From contig JAHREJ010000010.1 of the NCBI GenBank assembly GCA_021733645.1, forward strand, positions 1 through 64,000: a stretch of DNA of 64,000 nucleotides. Direction: 5' to 3'. This document shows, piece after piece, positions 8,120 through 19,500 of this stretch. A model generated the notes under the pieces. That model made no database searches, was not told the origin of the DNA, and was given only the letters and a program-made list of their open reading frames with translations. The translations under genes were made by a program, and so were the position numbers. The DNA comes from Bacillus subtilis subsp. subtilis. Its GTDB lineage: Bacteria; Pseudomonadota; Gammaproteobacteria; Xanthomonadales; Xanthomonadaceae. Position 1 is the stretch's first letter. The number at the start of each line of letters is the position of its first letter.

Positions 8120-9781
8120 ATGTCACTCACCGCCGCCGCAAATGCGTCCGCCCCCGAGGCCCATGCCTATCCCCTGCTGATCAAACAGTTGCTGCACACG
8201 CCACTGGCGGTGCGCCCGGCGCAGGAAATCGTCTACGGGGACAAGGTTCGCTTCGACTACCGCACCTTGCAGGCGCGTATTGGCCAGTTGGCCGGGCTGT
8301 TGACCGCGCTGGGGGTAAAGCACGGCGACACGGTGGCGGTGATGGACTGGGACAGCAACCGCTACCTGGAGAGCTATTTCGCCATACCGATGATCGGTGC
8401 GGTGCTGATGATGGTGAACATTCGCCTGGCACCGGAGCAGATCGCCTATACACTCAATCACAGCGGCGCGCGGGTGATCCTGGCCAATCGCGAGTTCCTG
8501 CCGGTGCTGGAAGACATCGGCGGCCAACTGCCCGATCTGCGCACGCGGATTCTGCTGGATGATGCCGGCGGCCCGCTGCCGACGGGGTTCGTGACCGAGT
8601 ATGAAGCCGGGTTGCGTGAGGCCACGCCCATCAAACGCTTCCCGGACTTCGACGAGAACACCCGTGCCACGATGTTCTATACGACCGGCACCACGGGCCT
8701 GCCCAAAGGCGTCTACTTCAGCCATCGGCAACTGGTACTGCACTCACTGGCAGCAATGGCCGCCCTGGGCAGCGCGCCCAGCCAGGGACGCCTGCACCGC
8801 GATGATGTCTATATGCCGATCACCCCGATGTTCCACGTCCACGCGTGGGGCCTGCCGTACCTGGCCACGCTGATGGGCGTCAAGCAGGTCTACCCCGGTC
8901 GCTATCTGCCGGAGCGCCTGCTGGCCTTGATCGCCCGCGAGAAGGTGACCTTCTCGCACTGCGTGCCGACCATCCTGCACATGCTGCTGGGCCATCCCGC
9001 CGCGGCGGACACCGACCTGCGCGGCTGGAAAGTGATCATCGGCGGTGCGGCACTGCCGCGTGCACTGGCGCAACAGGGACTGGCGCGTGGCATCGACATT
9101 TTCGGCGGCTACGGCATGTCCGAGACCTGCCCCTTGCTCACCCTCGCCCAGATCGATGCAGACGCCCTGGCCGGCTCGGACGAGGCATTGTCGCTGCGTA
9201 CCAAGGCCGGCATCCCGGTGCCGCTGGTCGACCTGCGCATCGTGGATGACGACATGAACGAGGTGGCCCACGATGGCATTGCCACCGGTGAAGTGGTGGT
9301 GCGCGCGCCCTGGCTTACCCAGGGCTATCTGCACGACCCGGACGCTTCGACGGCCTTGTGGGCAGGTGGCTACCTGCATACCGGGGACCTTGGCACCATC
9401 GATGCCGGTGGCTACCTGCGCGTCACCGACCGCATCAAGGATGTGATCAAGACGGGCGGGGAGTGGATCTCCTCGCTGGCCCTGGAAGACATCATTGCCA
9501 TGCACCCGGCGGTCAGCGAAGTGGCCGTCATCGGCATCACCGATGCGAAATGGGGCGAGCGACCCTTGGCCCTGGTGGTCAGGCATCCCGGCTACGATGT
9601 GACCGAAGCCGAGATCATTGAACGGGTCGCCGCGCGCAGTCGATCAGGCGATATCTCGCGCTACGCGATCCCGGACCGCGTCCATTTCGTGGATGCGATC
9701 GAACGCACCAGCGTGGGCAAGATCAACAAGAAGAAGCTGCGCAGCCTGCATGACCACGGCGCAACCACGGATGTGCGCTGA
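8120..9781 (+). CDS. acyl-CoA ligase (medium/long-chain fatty-acid type)
   Basis: A 553-residue AMP-forming acyl-CoA synthetase. It shows the ATP-binding loop YTTGTTGLPKG, the motif GGYGMSETCP, the adenylate-forming YLHTGDLG and DRIKDVIKTGGEW motifs, and the catalytic lysine in VGKINKKK near the C-terminus. The length and the FYTTGTTGLPKG pattern fit the AlkK-like branch that activates fatty or hydroxy acids. An AGGA ribosome-binding site precedes the ATG, and the gene follows the oligomer hydrolase by 24 bp, so it probably activates the released acid as the CoA thioester. The chain length it prefers cannot be told from sequence. Confidence 0.88.
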   Translation: MSLTAAANASAPEAHAYPLLIKQLLHTPLAVRPAQEIVYGDKVRFDYRTLQARIGQLAGLLTALGVKHGDTVAVMDWDSNRYLESYFAIPMIGAVLMMVNIRLAPEQIAYTLNHSGARVILANREFLPVLEDIGGQLPDLRTRILLDDAGGPLPTGFVTEYEAGLREATPIKRFPDFDENTRATMFYTTGTTGLPKGVYFSHRQLVLHSLAAMAALGSAPSQGRLHRDDVYMPITPMFHVHAWGLPYLATLMGVKQVYPGRYLPERLLALIAREKVTFSHCVPTILHMLLGHPAAADTDLRGWKVIIGGAALPRALAQQGLARGIDIFGGYGMSETCPLLTLAQIDADALAGSDEALSLRTKAGIPVPLVDLRIVDDDMNEVAHDGIATGEVVVRAPWLTQGYLHDPDASTALWAGGYLHTGDLGTIDAGGYLRVTDRIKDVIKTGGEWISSLALEDIIAMHPAVSEVAVIGITDAKWGERPLALVVRHPGYDVTEAEIIERVAARSRSGDISRYAIPDRVHFVDAIERTSVGKINKKKLRSLHDHGATTDVR

Positions 9782-9798
9782 TGCCCGGGTAGCAGGGC

Positions 9799-9826
9799 GG
9801 AGGGGGCGCGTGCATGCGCCCCCTCC
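9799..9826. terminator. GC-rich hairpin between convergent genes
   Basis: An 11-bp perfect stem with a six-base loop lies between the ligase gene (plus) and the barrel protein gene (minus), preceded by GTAG at 9789. Position suggests a bidirectional terminator. There is no T-run, and the GTAG start also recalls the REP-type palindromes described in Stenotrophomonas. Confidence 0.55.
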
Positions 9827-9877
9827 CCTGCTGCACGCCCGTGCGACGTGCAGCAGCGCAGCAACCGGGTGCTGGAA

Positions 9878-12800
9878 TCAGTAACGCCCAACCAGATTCA
9901 AGTACCAGCCACGGTGGTCGTAATCGAAGTTGGTCAACTGGTCACTGAACTCGGTGAAGTTGTAGCCCACGCCCACCCGCATGTTGCGGGTTACGTCGCG
10001 GTCCAGGCCGACCAGCCAACCTTGCCGGCGGCCACCGTCGCGCACATCCAGCCAGCGGTACTCGGCCAGGCCGTGCCACTGGTAGAGCAGCTCATAGCGC
10101 ACTTGACCGGCGGCGAAGCTGGTGGCCGAATCGAACCACGCGCCTGTGCCGCGCCCCTGCCGCACCTCGCCTTCGCGACGGGCCAGCTTGCCCGCCACTT
10201 CCCAGCGCTGGTCGATGCGGTATACGCCTTCCAGGGACAGTACCTGGGTGCGCTGGTCGTAATCCACGCCGTTGACCTGGCCCATCGTGGAGAGGTCGTA
10301 CAGGTAGGTGTAGCGCCCGAACACGCCCCAGCGATCGCTGTTCCAGGGCCGGTAGGCGAAGCCCAGGTTGCCTTCGATGAAGCGCGCACCGGCAACCGGA
10401 TTGAGTGCGTCGTCGGTATCGGCGTAGTTGAATCGTCCGGCGATGCGCCAGCTCTCGTTGATCTTGTGGCTCAACCGGTTGGTGCTCACCCACTGCGTGC
10501 GCCGCTCGGCCCCGGTGTCACGGCGCCACTCCAGCTTGCTCTGCCAGTCCGTGTCCGGCGAGGTGCGGCCACCGGACAGGCTCACGGACTTGCGATCCAC
10601 CTGGCCGCCATCGCGGGTGTCCAGCTTGCCATCGCCCAACGTGACGCCCATGTTCCAGCCGACCGCCGGATAGAAGTCCATGCCGAACGTATGCGCCAGC
10701 CCGGACTCCTGCGCGCCTTTCAGGAACTGGCTTTCATTGAACACATTGACCTGGTCGGACAACCGCCAGCGCTGGCCCAAGGTCCAGCCATCCTGCGCGG
10801 TGGGGCTGAACAACGGGTCGTACTCGCTGCGGTCGGTCGATTGGGTGAAACTGCCGTAGAAGCTGTGTTGCGGCGTGAAGCGGTACTCGGCATTCAATTG
10901 CGCCGCATCGCCGCGATCGCCGCTGGTGAAGTCTGCGCCCACCGTGGACAGGTTGGCGAAGTTGTACAGGCCGCCGACGGTGACCGCGTCGTTGTCACGG
11001 TACTGGCCGCCGTCATCATCCACGGTCAGCTGGCCGCCACCATACAGGTCCAGCGCGTTGCCGAAACGGTGGGTGTACCGGGCGGCGGCCAGCAGCCCGG
11101 CCACATCGGTGCCACCGCGCTTTTCCTGCACACGGCGCAGCTCACCGGCAAGCCGGTCGTTGTCGCCGACCCGCCATTCCAGCGTGGCCTGGGCCTGGAT
11201 CAGTGATTCATCGCCCCGCTTGGCCTCGCTGTAACGCGCGTACAGATTGAGATCCGGGGTGAAGTAACCCAGTACCTCGGCGCCGTGCTCCTGGATGCGC
11301 GCGCCGGTATCAAAGCGGCCCACCGAATAGCCCGCATCGACCTGACGCCACCAGGCACCCGCGCTCCAATCCTGCTCGGTCCAGCCCAGCTCGCGCAGGT
11401 TGACACGTCCCTCCACCGCCGTTGCCTCACCATCGCGCGGGCCAACCGGATTGAGCTGGCTGAAGCTCAGGCCGCCGTTGTCGGAGAAGAACACCGGCGT
11501 ACTGGTGGCTTCGGTGCGGCTGTGTTCCAGCTTGAGGTAGGTGCCGCGCCCGGCCTGCAGGGTGATATCGGCACCCTGCAGCGTGTAGTCCTGCCCGGAA
11601 CGGCGTTCGTCAACGTATGTGCCGCCTACCGCGACATGATCGCCCAGCCACTGCTTGGCGCGAACGCCGGCGGTGATGTCATCGGCGTCGAAGCCGGTCG
11701 GCACCCATTCGTAGTCCACGATGAGGCGCTGTTCGTAGCCGTCCACGGGCACGTCGCGGGTCAACCGGCGCAGGTTCTCGCGGGTGACCTGCTGCAACGG
11801 CCGGGTCAGCAGGATCCGGCCCTGCAGCGCGTCGATCTCGTAATCGGCTCCCCGCACCAGGCTGACCCGTTGTTCCACCCGGCCGGTGGTGCGGTCACGG
11901 ATCTCCAGCACCACCTGGTCCGAGCCACGCAGGATGCTGGCATGCCGCAGGTAGTACAGGCTGCCGCCGGTCCCGACGAATTCGCTGTGGCCCGGTGCGG
12001 TTTCGGCCTGCGAGCCGAACATGCGCAGTTCGCTGCGCGCATCGCCCCAGGCATTGGTGCCGCGCGAGCGCCAGTTCAGCGCCGCCCCGTAGAGCGAGCG
12101 CACGTACTGCGCATACTCGGTACCGCTCAGGCCGGTGTTGTAGTTGCCCCACAATGCCTGGCTGCGGTCCCAGTCCAGGCGGAGGTAGAAGCGGCCCATG
12201 CTGTCCACGTCACGATAGGTGAGCGAATCGTCGCCGTAGGTGGGGTAGTACAGATCCGGATCGAGGCTGCGGAACAGGTCGGTGGGATCGGCCTGGGTGA
12301 AACCGGTGAACAGATCCTTCAGTGGCCGGTTCTGCGTGTCGGCCTGCGCGGTCAGCAGGTAGCGGCCGCCGGTCTTGGCCTTCAGGTAGAACGCCAGCCG
12401 ACCATCGCTGAGTACATCGCTGTCGCGTTCGGCAACGGCCAGGTCGCGCCCTGCCCCGCTGGCCTTGCTCTGGTACACGGTGATGTCGGCCAGGCCGACG
12501 CCGAACAGGTACTGGCCACTGACATCGACCGACAGCGTGCGCTGCACCGGCGCCGCATCGGCGCGTTCGACGCGGAGGTCGAAGTCGTGGTGGCCGATCG
12601 GCATCAGGTACTCGGCGGCGAACTTGCGTTCCTGGTCGAGCGGATATGCCTCGCCGTTGATCTTCAGCGATGCTCCTGCCGGCAGGTCACGACCACGGAT
12701 GCGTACACGCGAGCCCTGGATCGGGATGTTCTGCTGGCGCAGCCCATTACGGTCGAACACCTGGTCCAGCAGCGACAGCGCGGTGGCCTGGCTGGCATCC

Positions 12801-13573
12801 ACGGCAATGCCACGGCGCTGCTCGGCGGCATCGCGCAATTGCTGGTTGCCGCGTTCCACCTCGCTGGCGGTGGCCAGCTGCAGGCTTTGCGGGGCGGTTT
12901 CGTCAACATGACCCTGGCTGTCGTAGGCCCGCAGTACGTACTGTAGGCGGTCGCCGGTACGCAGTGGCACCGGCGTGGTGAACGCGCCATCCCATTGGGT
13001 CTGCCCGACGGCAGCCACCGCGACCGGCACTGTGGCCAACGGCGCCACCCGATCGGTATCGCTGGCGCGGTAGACCGAGATCTCCATCCGATCGATGAAG
13101 CCGGTGTAGTTGCCGCGCACGAAGAAGATTACCGGCGCCAGGATCCGGCCGCCGTCGAAGGCTGCCAGTGCCGGTGCCGAGATCGACAGCTCGGCCTGGC
13201 CCAGTGCGGGGTCTTCGGTGGCCCAGATCGCGCCGCCCTCGGGCAGCCGCACCATGAACCGCCCCAGTGCGGTGGCCTTGCCGGGCGCTTCGGTGGCCAC
13301 CGTCACCCGGCGGTCCGGCTGCAGCGCCTGCGAGGACGACTGTGCCGAGGTGTCGCTGCTGACCGGTTCGTCATAGCTGCGCGTGCCCAGCTTGAAGACC
13401 AGCTCGCCGTCCACGCTGCATTGCTGACCATCGCAGTCCAGTGCCGGAGACGGCTGCTGCGCGTGCAGGCCGGCGACCGGCGCCAGGAGCCCGTACAGGC
13501 CGGCCCACAAGGCACGGTGCAGGGCGTGGCGGCGCAGGCCGCGCGTTGAAGTGCTGTGGATGTGCTTGCTCAT
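9878..13573 (-). CDS. large outer-membrane beta-barrel protein, partner of the DUF11 protein
   Basis: A 1231-residue exported protein. Residues 1-38 look like a signal peptide (cleavage near LHA). Residues ~100-230 form beta-sandwich domains, ~290-350 resemble a small Ig-like or PEGA-like domain (GSRVRIRGRDLP), and most of the rest is amphipathic beta-strand sequence ending in WYLNLVGRY, as in outer-membrane barrels. I do not recognise a named family with certainty; similar proteins are often labelled TonB-dependent receptor-like, but no TonB box or plug is obvious. The start overlaps the stop of the upstream DUF11/OmpA gene (ATGA), so the two are made together. Possible roles are surface anchoring or export of the partner; this is inference. 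Confidence 0.7.
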   Translation of the reverse strand: MSKHIHSTSTRGLRRHALHRALWAGLYGLLAPVAGLHAQQPSPALDCDGQQCSVDGELVFKLGTRSYDEPVSSDTSAQSSSQALQPDRRVTVATEAPGKATALGRFMVRLPEGGAIWATEDPALGQAELSISAPALAAFDGGRILAPVIFFVRGNYTGFIDRMEISVYRASDTDRVAPLATVPVAVAAVGQTQWDGAFTTPVPLRTGDRLQYVLRAYDSQGHVDETAPQSLQLATASEVERGNQQLRDAAEQRRGIAVDASQATALSLLDQVFDRNGLRQQNIPIQGSRVRIRGRDLPAGASLKINGEAYPLDQERKFAAEYLMPIGHHDFDLRVERADAAPVQRTLSVDVSGQYLFGVGLADITVYQSKASGAGRDLAVAERDSDVLSDGRLAFYLKAKTGGRYLLTAQADTQNRPLKDLFTGFTQADPTDLFRSLDPDLYYPTYGDDSLTYRDVDSMGRFYLRLDWDRSQALWGNYNTGLSGTEYAQYVRSLYGAALNWRSRGTNAWGDARSELRMFGSQAETAPGHSEFVGTGGSLYYLRHASILRGSDQVVLEIRDRTTGRVEQRVSLVRGADYEIDALQGRILLTRPLQQVTRENLRRLTRDVPVDGYEQRLIVDYEWVPTGFDADDITAGVRAKQWLGDHVAVGGTYVDERRSGQDYTLQGADITLQAGRGTYLKLEHSRTEATSTPVFFSDNGGLSFSQLNPVGPRDGEATAVEGRVNLRELGWTEQDWSAGAWWRQVDAGYSVGRFDTGARIQEHGAEVLGYFTPDLNLYARYSEAKRGDESLIQAQATLEWRVGDNDRLAGELRRVQEKRGGTDVAGLLAAARYTHRFGNALDLYGGGQLTVDDDGGQYRDNDAVTVGGLYNFANLSTVGADFTSGDRGDAAQLNAEYRFTPQHSFYGSFTQSTDRSEYDPLFSPTAQDGWTLGQRWRLSDQVNVFNESQFLKGAQESGLAHTFGMDFYPAVGWNMGVTLGDGKLDTRDGGQVDRKSVSLSGGRTSPDTDWQSKLEWRRDTGAERRTQWVSTNRLSHKINESWRIAGRFNYADTDDALNPVAGARFIEGNLGFAYRPWNSDRWGVFGRYTYLYDLSTMGQVNGVDYDQRTQVLSLEGVYRIDQRWEVAGKLARREGEVRQGRGTGAWFDSATSFAAGQVRYELLYQWHGLAEYRWLDVRDGGRRQGWLVGLDRDVTRNMRVGVGYNFTEFSDQLTNFDYDHRGWYLNLVGRY

Positions 13574-16500
13574 GGGCGTGCCTCCTGCTGCGCGGGAGTA
13601 GCCCCATCGCGGGGGCGCTCCTCTGCGATCACCCTGGTTTTTTTCTGGGCCGCCGGACTGAGCTGGCCGCGCAGCGCATCGAACACCGCGCTGGCACGAC
13701 GCAGGCCGAGCGCCCGGTTATAAGCGTGCGAACCGCGCACATCGGTGTGCCCGACGATGCTGATCACCCCGCCGCCCTGGGCGTCCAGACGCGCGGCGAT
13801 CTGCTTGAGCATCGGCAGGAAGGCCGGACGCACCACCGATGTGTCGGTATCAAACAGCACGGTGCCCAGCAGCGCACCCGACGCGGTGACCCCGGCCAGC
13901 AGCGAATGCGGGTCGTTCACCTGCGTGCGCAGTTCCACCACCAGGCCTGTGCGCGACGTCGCGGCGACGGCATCGGTCAAGGCATCGCGGACCGCCGCGG
14001 CGCGGGCGAAGGCCAATGCGGCGCTTTCGCCGTCGGCACTGATCACTACGTCGCCGCCCTGATAGCGGTCGACCACCTCGGCCATCGTGGTGATCGCCGG
14101 CTTGTATGCCGCGCGCACCTCGCTGCTGCCGGGGGCGAACAGCACCTCGCCCAACACCAGTTCCGCCCGTGACGGTGCGGCCGCTGGCGCATCGGGCAGG
14201 CGGACGCCGAAGCTGAAGCGCGTCGGCACGCCCTGTGTGACCCGCCGCAGCAGCGGGTTCTCGGTGGTCAGGCGGGCGCCATCGGGCAGCGTTGCCGGAT
14301 CCAGCTTCAGGATGAAGTTGCGCCCCAGGCGGGCGTCGCCGCCGTGCACGTCGACCAGGTGGTAGCGACCGAACTGGTCGGTTTCCACGATCAAGCCCTC
14401 CACCGACACCAGCCGCACGCCGGGAATGCCCTGCTCGTGGATGCCGGTATTGCCGATCACGTAGGCCACTTCAAATCCATCGTCCACGCGCGAGACCTGT
14501 CGCTGCACGCTCGGTGCCGCCGCATTGAGGCCCTTGGCCGCCTCACCGCTGCGCTGCGCGGTGGTGCCGCCCTGTGCATCCATGCGCAACCCCGCGCCCT
14601 GGTCGCTGGCCAGGGTGAAGTCATCGGTGAAGGCCAGTTCGCGCAGTCGCTGGCGCAGCACTACCTGGTGGTCCTGCGCGGAATCTGCGATGGAGCCGCG
14701 GCCGTCCAGGTTGCCCACCAGCACGCCATGCAACAGCGGTGCGCTGGCGTCGGCGAGGGGCTCGGGCCCCTGTCCGCGATCCAGCGTGGTGCTGCCGGGA
14801 ATGTAAGCGGCCGGTGCGAAACCACCCTGCACCCGCACGCCGGTCAGCGCGGCGCTGTCCTGCCAGCCGTCGCCATCGCGATCATCGAACACCGTGCCAA
14901 ATACCAGGCTGTCTTCCAGCAGGGGATCGGCATCGAGCTGCACTTCGGCGGTAGCTTCATTGGACAGCGGCGACCCGTCGCCGGCGACTGCCACGGCCTG
15001 GTTGACGTGGTTGCCGGCGCGCACGCCCGCCCCTACCCGCAACAGGTAGGTCACCGTGGCCGTGCGGCCGACCGCGATGTCCACCGCCCCGATCCGCAGC
15101 GGCGACTGCGCGGCACCCAGCACGAAGCTGCCGTCATCGTCGGCTACCTGCAGGGAGCCGGCCACGAAGGTAAAGCCCGGCGGCGGCGTGTCGAGCACGA
15201 TGCCGTCCTGCCAGTTGCTGCCGCCCACGTTCTCGATCACCAGCCGGTAGCTCACCAGGTCGCCCACCTTGACCCTGCGCGGGGTGGCGGTCTTGGTGAT
15301 GCGCAGGGCGAAGTCGGACACCACCGGATGGGTGGTGGCGCAGTTGCCGCAGACCGGCGGCGTGCCCCCGTCGGGGTACTCGCCGCGCAGGCGGTTGCTC
15401 ACCGTCAGGCGCGCACTGGCGTTGACGGTGGCCACGTACTCGAACAGATGCCGGCCCGGCAGCGTGCCGGCGGGCAGCGTGCAGGCCACCTCGCTGCCGG
15501 CGCGCTCGCAGCCCTGCGGGAGGGTGTCGATGGTGAGCCCGCTGTCTGGCGTATCCAGCAGGCGCAGCGGCTGGCGCAGGGCGGCGTTTTCGACAGTGGC
15601 CGCCAGTGTGTAGCGCAGGCGGTCGCCCGGGCGCACCTGGGTGCCGCTGGTCGGGTCGGCGGTCTTGTCCAGCACCACGCGCGGTTCGGCCAGCGGATGC
15701 TCGGTGCTGCAGGTGGTGCACGACGGGGTGCCACCACCGCCGCCCTCGCCCACCACCACGTTGCCCACCGGCCCACTGGCATTGGCCGCCACGTGGGTCA
15801 GGTAGGTCACGCTGTAGCTGCCCGGCAGGGTGCCGGCCGGCAGCGTGCAGACCAGGTTGGCCGAGCAGGCAAACGCACCGGCGGCGCTGACCGAATCGAA
15901 CTGCAGGCCAGCGCCAAGGGTGTCGTTGAGCACCACTGGCTGGGTAATGGCCGAGGTGGCGATGACCACCGTGAGCGTGTAGCTGATGGTGTCACCGGCG
16001 CGCACCGTGGTGCCGGCGGCAGGCAGCGACGCCTTGCTGACGGTGACCACCGCCTGCGGAATTTCGTGGGTGGTGGCGCAACTGCTGCAGCCCGGGTCCG
16101 GATCGCCGCCGCGTGGATTGGTGGCGGTGACCTGGTTGCCCACCTGGCCCGTGGCGGCGTCCTCGACGACGGCGGTGTACACCACTGCGTAGCTGCCCGG
16201 CGTGGTGCCGGCAGGCAGTACGCATTCCAGCTGCCCGCTGCAGGAGAACACGCCGGCATTGGCCACCGCGCCGAAACGCAGGCCGGCCCCCAGGGTGTCG
16301 ACCAGCGTCACCGGCTGGTTCAACGCGGACTGCCCAATCACCGCCGTGAGCGTATAGGTGATGGTTTCGCCGGGACGCACACTGCTGCCCGGGGCTGGCA
16401 CGGCGCTTTTGGCCACCTGGATCTGCGGCGGATTCACCACGTGTTCGGTGCTGCAGTTGGCACTGCACGTCGGGTTGTCGCCGCCACTGCCCAGCACGGC

Positions 16501-19500
16501 ATTGCGTACCGTGCCGGTAGCCTGGCCATTGACCTTCGCCCGGTACGCCAGCGGGTAGCTGCCCGGCACCGTGCCGGCGGGCAAGGTGCACACCAGCGGA
16601 TTGGCAGTGTTGCAGCTGAATGCCCCGGTGTTGGTGACGCTGACCAGATCCAGGCCGGTGCCCAGCGTATCGGTCAGGGTGACGGCATCGAGGGTCTGCG
16701 AATTGGCCACCTCGACGGTGACGCTGTAGTCCACCAGGTCGCCGACGTTGAGCGGGCCGCTGGTGGCCGAGGTCTTGCGATAGCTCACCGTTGATGCCAG
16801 CAGCGGCGTGGTGGTGTCGCAGTTCTGCGTGCAGGTGGTGATGCCAGTGCCGCTGCCCACCACCGCATTGGTGACGCTGCCCTTGGCCTGTGCGTTGACC
16901 ACGGTGGTGTAGGTCACCGGGTAGCTGCCCGGTGCGGTCCCGGCGGGCAGCACGCACACCAGTGGATGGCTGCCGTTGCAGGTGAACGCACCGGCGCTGC
17001 TCACCGCGCCAAAATCAAGGCCCGGCCCCGGCGTATCGGTCAGCGTGAACACCGAGGTGGTCAGCGTATTGGCCACGGTGGCTGTCAAGGTGTAGGTGAG
17101 CGTGTCGCCCACTTTCACCGGCCCTGCCGCCGTGGTGGTCTTGACATAGGTGATCTGCGGCAGAATCACAGGCGTGGTGGTAGTGCAGCTGCCCACGCAG
17201 CCGGGATTGTCGCCACCACTGCCGAGCACCGCGTTGGTCACCTGGCCGCTGGCCTGTGCATTGACGGTGGCCGTGTAGCTGATGGGATAACTGCCCGGCA
17301 CGGTGCCGGCCGGCAAGGTGCATATCAGCGGACTGGCCGCGTTGCAGCTGTATGCGCCAACGCTGCTGACGCTGTCGAAATCCAGGCCGGTGCCGAGGGT
17401 GTCGGTCAAAGTCACCGCGGCGGTAGTGCGCGAACCGCTGACCACGGTGGTCAGGGTGTAGGTGATGCTCTGCCCAAGCACAACCGGCCCGGCGGTACCG
17501 CTGGACTTGCTGTAGCCCACCTGCGGCACGGTGATCGGCGTGCTGGTGGTGCAGTCGGCACTGCAGGTGGGGGTGTCGCCGCCACTGCCCACCACGGTGT
17601 TGACCACCTGGCCGCTGGCCTGTGCATTGATCGTTGCGGAATACGCCAGCGGGTAGGTGCCAGGCACGGTGTTGGCCGGCAAGGTGCATACCAGCGGATT
17701 GGCCACGGTGCAGGTGAACGCGCCGGCATTGGTGACGCTGCCGATATCCAGGCCGGTGCCCAGCGTGTCGGTGAGGGTGAGCACGTCGCGCGTATTGCCA
17801 TTGGCCACGGTCACGATCACCTCATACGACAACGCCTGCCCGACCGACAGCGGCCCGCCAGGCGACGCAGTCTTGGCGTAGGTGATGGTGGGCGTTGGAA
17901 CGGTCACCGGGCTGCTGGCGCAGTGGGTGGCATCGGTACAGGGGGTGCCTGGTTCGGGTGCCACGCTGTTGTTGAAGGGGTCGTGTCCACCGCCGACGCT
18001 GGCATGGTTGACCTTGGCCCCCACTGCCGTGGCGGTCACCGTTACCGGCAATACCAGGGTCGAAGACGCGGTCGGGCTTCCGCTCGCACCGAGAATCTGG
18101 CTGGTGATGCAGGTGACGCGTTGCCCGGCTGCCGTACACGACCAGCCGGCGGTGCTGAGGGTGCCGGTCCAGTTCGGCACGATGCCATCGGGCAGCTGAT
18201 CCAGCACGGTGATCGGGCCGGCCGAGACCGTCGGCGGGCTGCCGGTGGCCACGCTGCTGGTGTTGCGTACGGTGAGGCTGTAGACGGTGCCGGTTTCACC
18301 GTAGTTCCAGATTCCATCGCCACTGTTGTTGGTCTTGCTGATTGCCAGCGCGGGCGCCACGATCGTGACCAGATGGTCTTCCACTTCACCGTCGTCGGCG
18401 ATCCCGGCCGGCAGCAGGATCTGGGCGACGTTGGTGGCATAGCGCAGCCGCACGTAGGTGGTGCCGGCGGCCACATCGGCCGGCACGGTCCACACCAGGG
18501 TGGCGCTGCCGCCCGAGCACGGTGCCTGGGTACGCTCGCCCGGATCGAAGGCGCCGCTGCGGTTGAAGTCGATCCAGCCAGCCACCGTGCCCGAGCCGTT
18601 GCAGGCCACTGGCTGGGTGATGGTGGTGTTGGCCTGCATCACCGACAGCGTGAAGCTGGACGGCCAGGCATTCTCTTCGGCGGCGTTGCCCGCTGGGAAA
18701 TTGTCATCGCCCTTGGCATCGATGCTGTAGCTGCTGCGCTGCTCGGTGTCTGGACCATGCGTGCCCAGGAAGTCCGACAGCGGTGGCGCAAGGCCGCCGG
18801 GGGTGTAGGCGGCGGTGTTGATGTCGGTTGCGGTATTGTTGATCGGCAGGTTGTCGTTGCGGAACTGCAGGTCGTCCACCACGTGCATGGCATCGCCGTA
18901 GCTGGCCGGCGCATCGCCGAAGTCGGCGTACGGCACCAGCAGGCCGATGGCGATGGCGGTCGTGCCGCCGCCGTTGATCGCAAAGTCCATGCTGACCGCC
19001 AGGTTCCCCGCCTGGTAGGCCGCATCGTCGAAGCTGAGGAAGGTCACCGCGGCGGTGTTGTTGTCGTTGCCGGGACCAAAGCGGACCGTGTTCTGCGCGC
19101 CATTGGTGCTCTTGAGCGCGTTGTACGGCCCGGCACCAAGGTTCTTGCGCATTTCCACCACGTTCCACTCACCGATCGCGCTGGCCTGGACGTACTCGCC
19201 GCTGCCGTTGATCGATTCAGCATCAGCCATCACCACGCCACGCAGGCGGTACGGCACGCCGCCGAGCGTGGACAGACAGTTGACGGTGAAAGTGGACGTG
19301 CCCGATGCACGCGAGATGCCGGCAATGAGCTGGTTGCTGCCGCCGGTACCACCGATGTTGTACAGGTCATCCAGGCTGTCGCCGGAGAAGCTGCCGGGTC
19401 GGTAGCTCTGCAGTGCGCCGTTGACGGCGGCCAGGCTGCAACTCACCTGCAGCTGGACGCCACCGGCCACGGACATGCTGGCGCTGGACGAGGAACCGTT

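Noticed and set aside
15330..17905. Repeated DNA considered as a CRISPR-like or satellite array
   Set aside because: The repeats are ~365 bases, in frame, and encode DUF11 domains.
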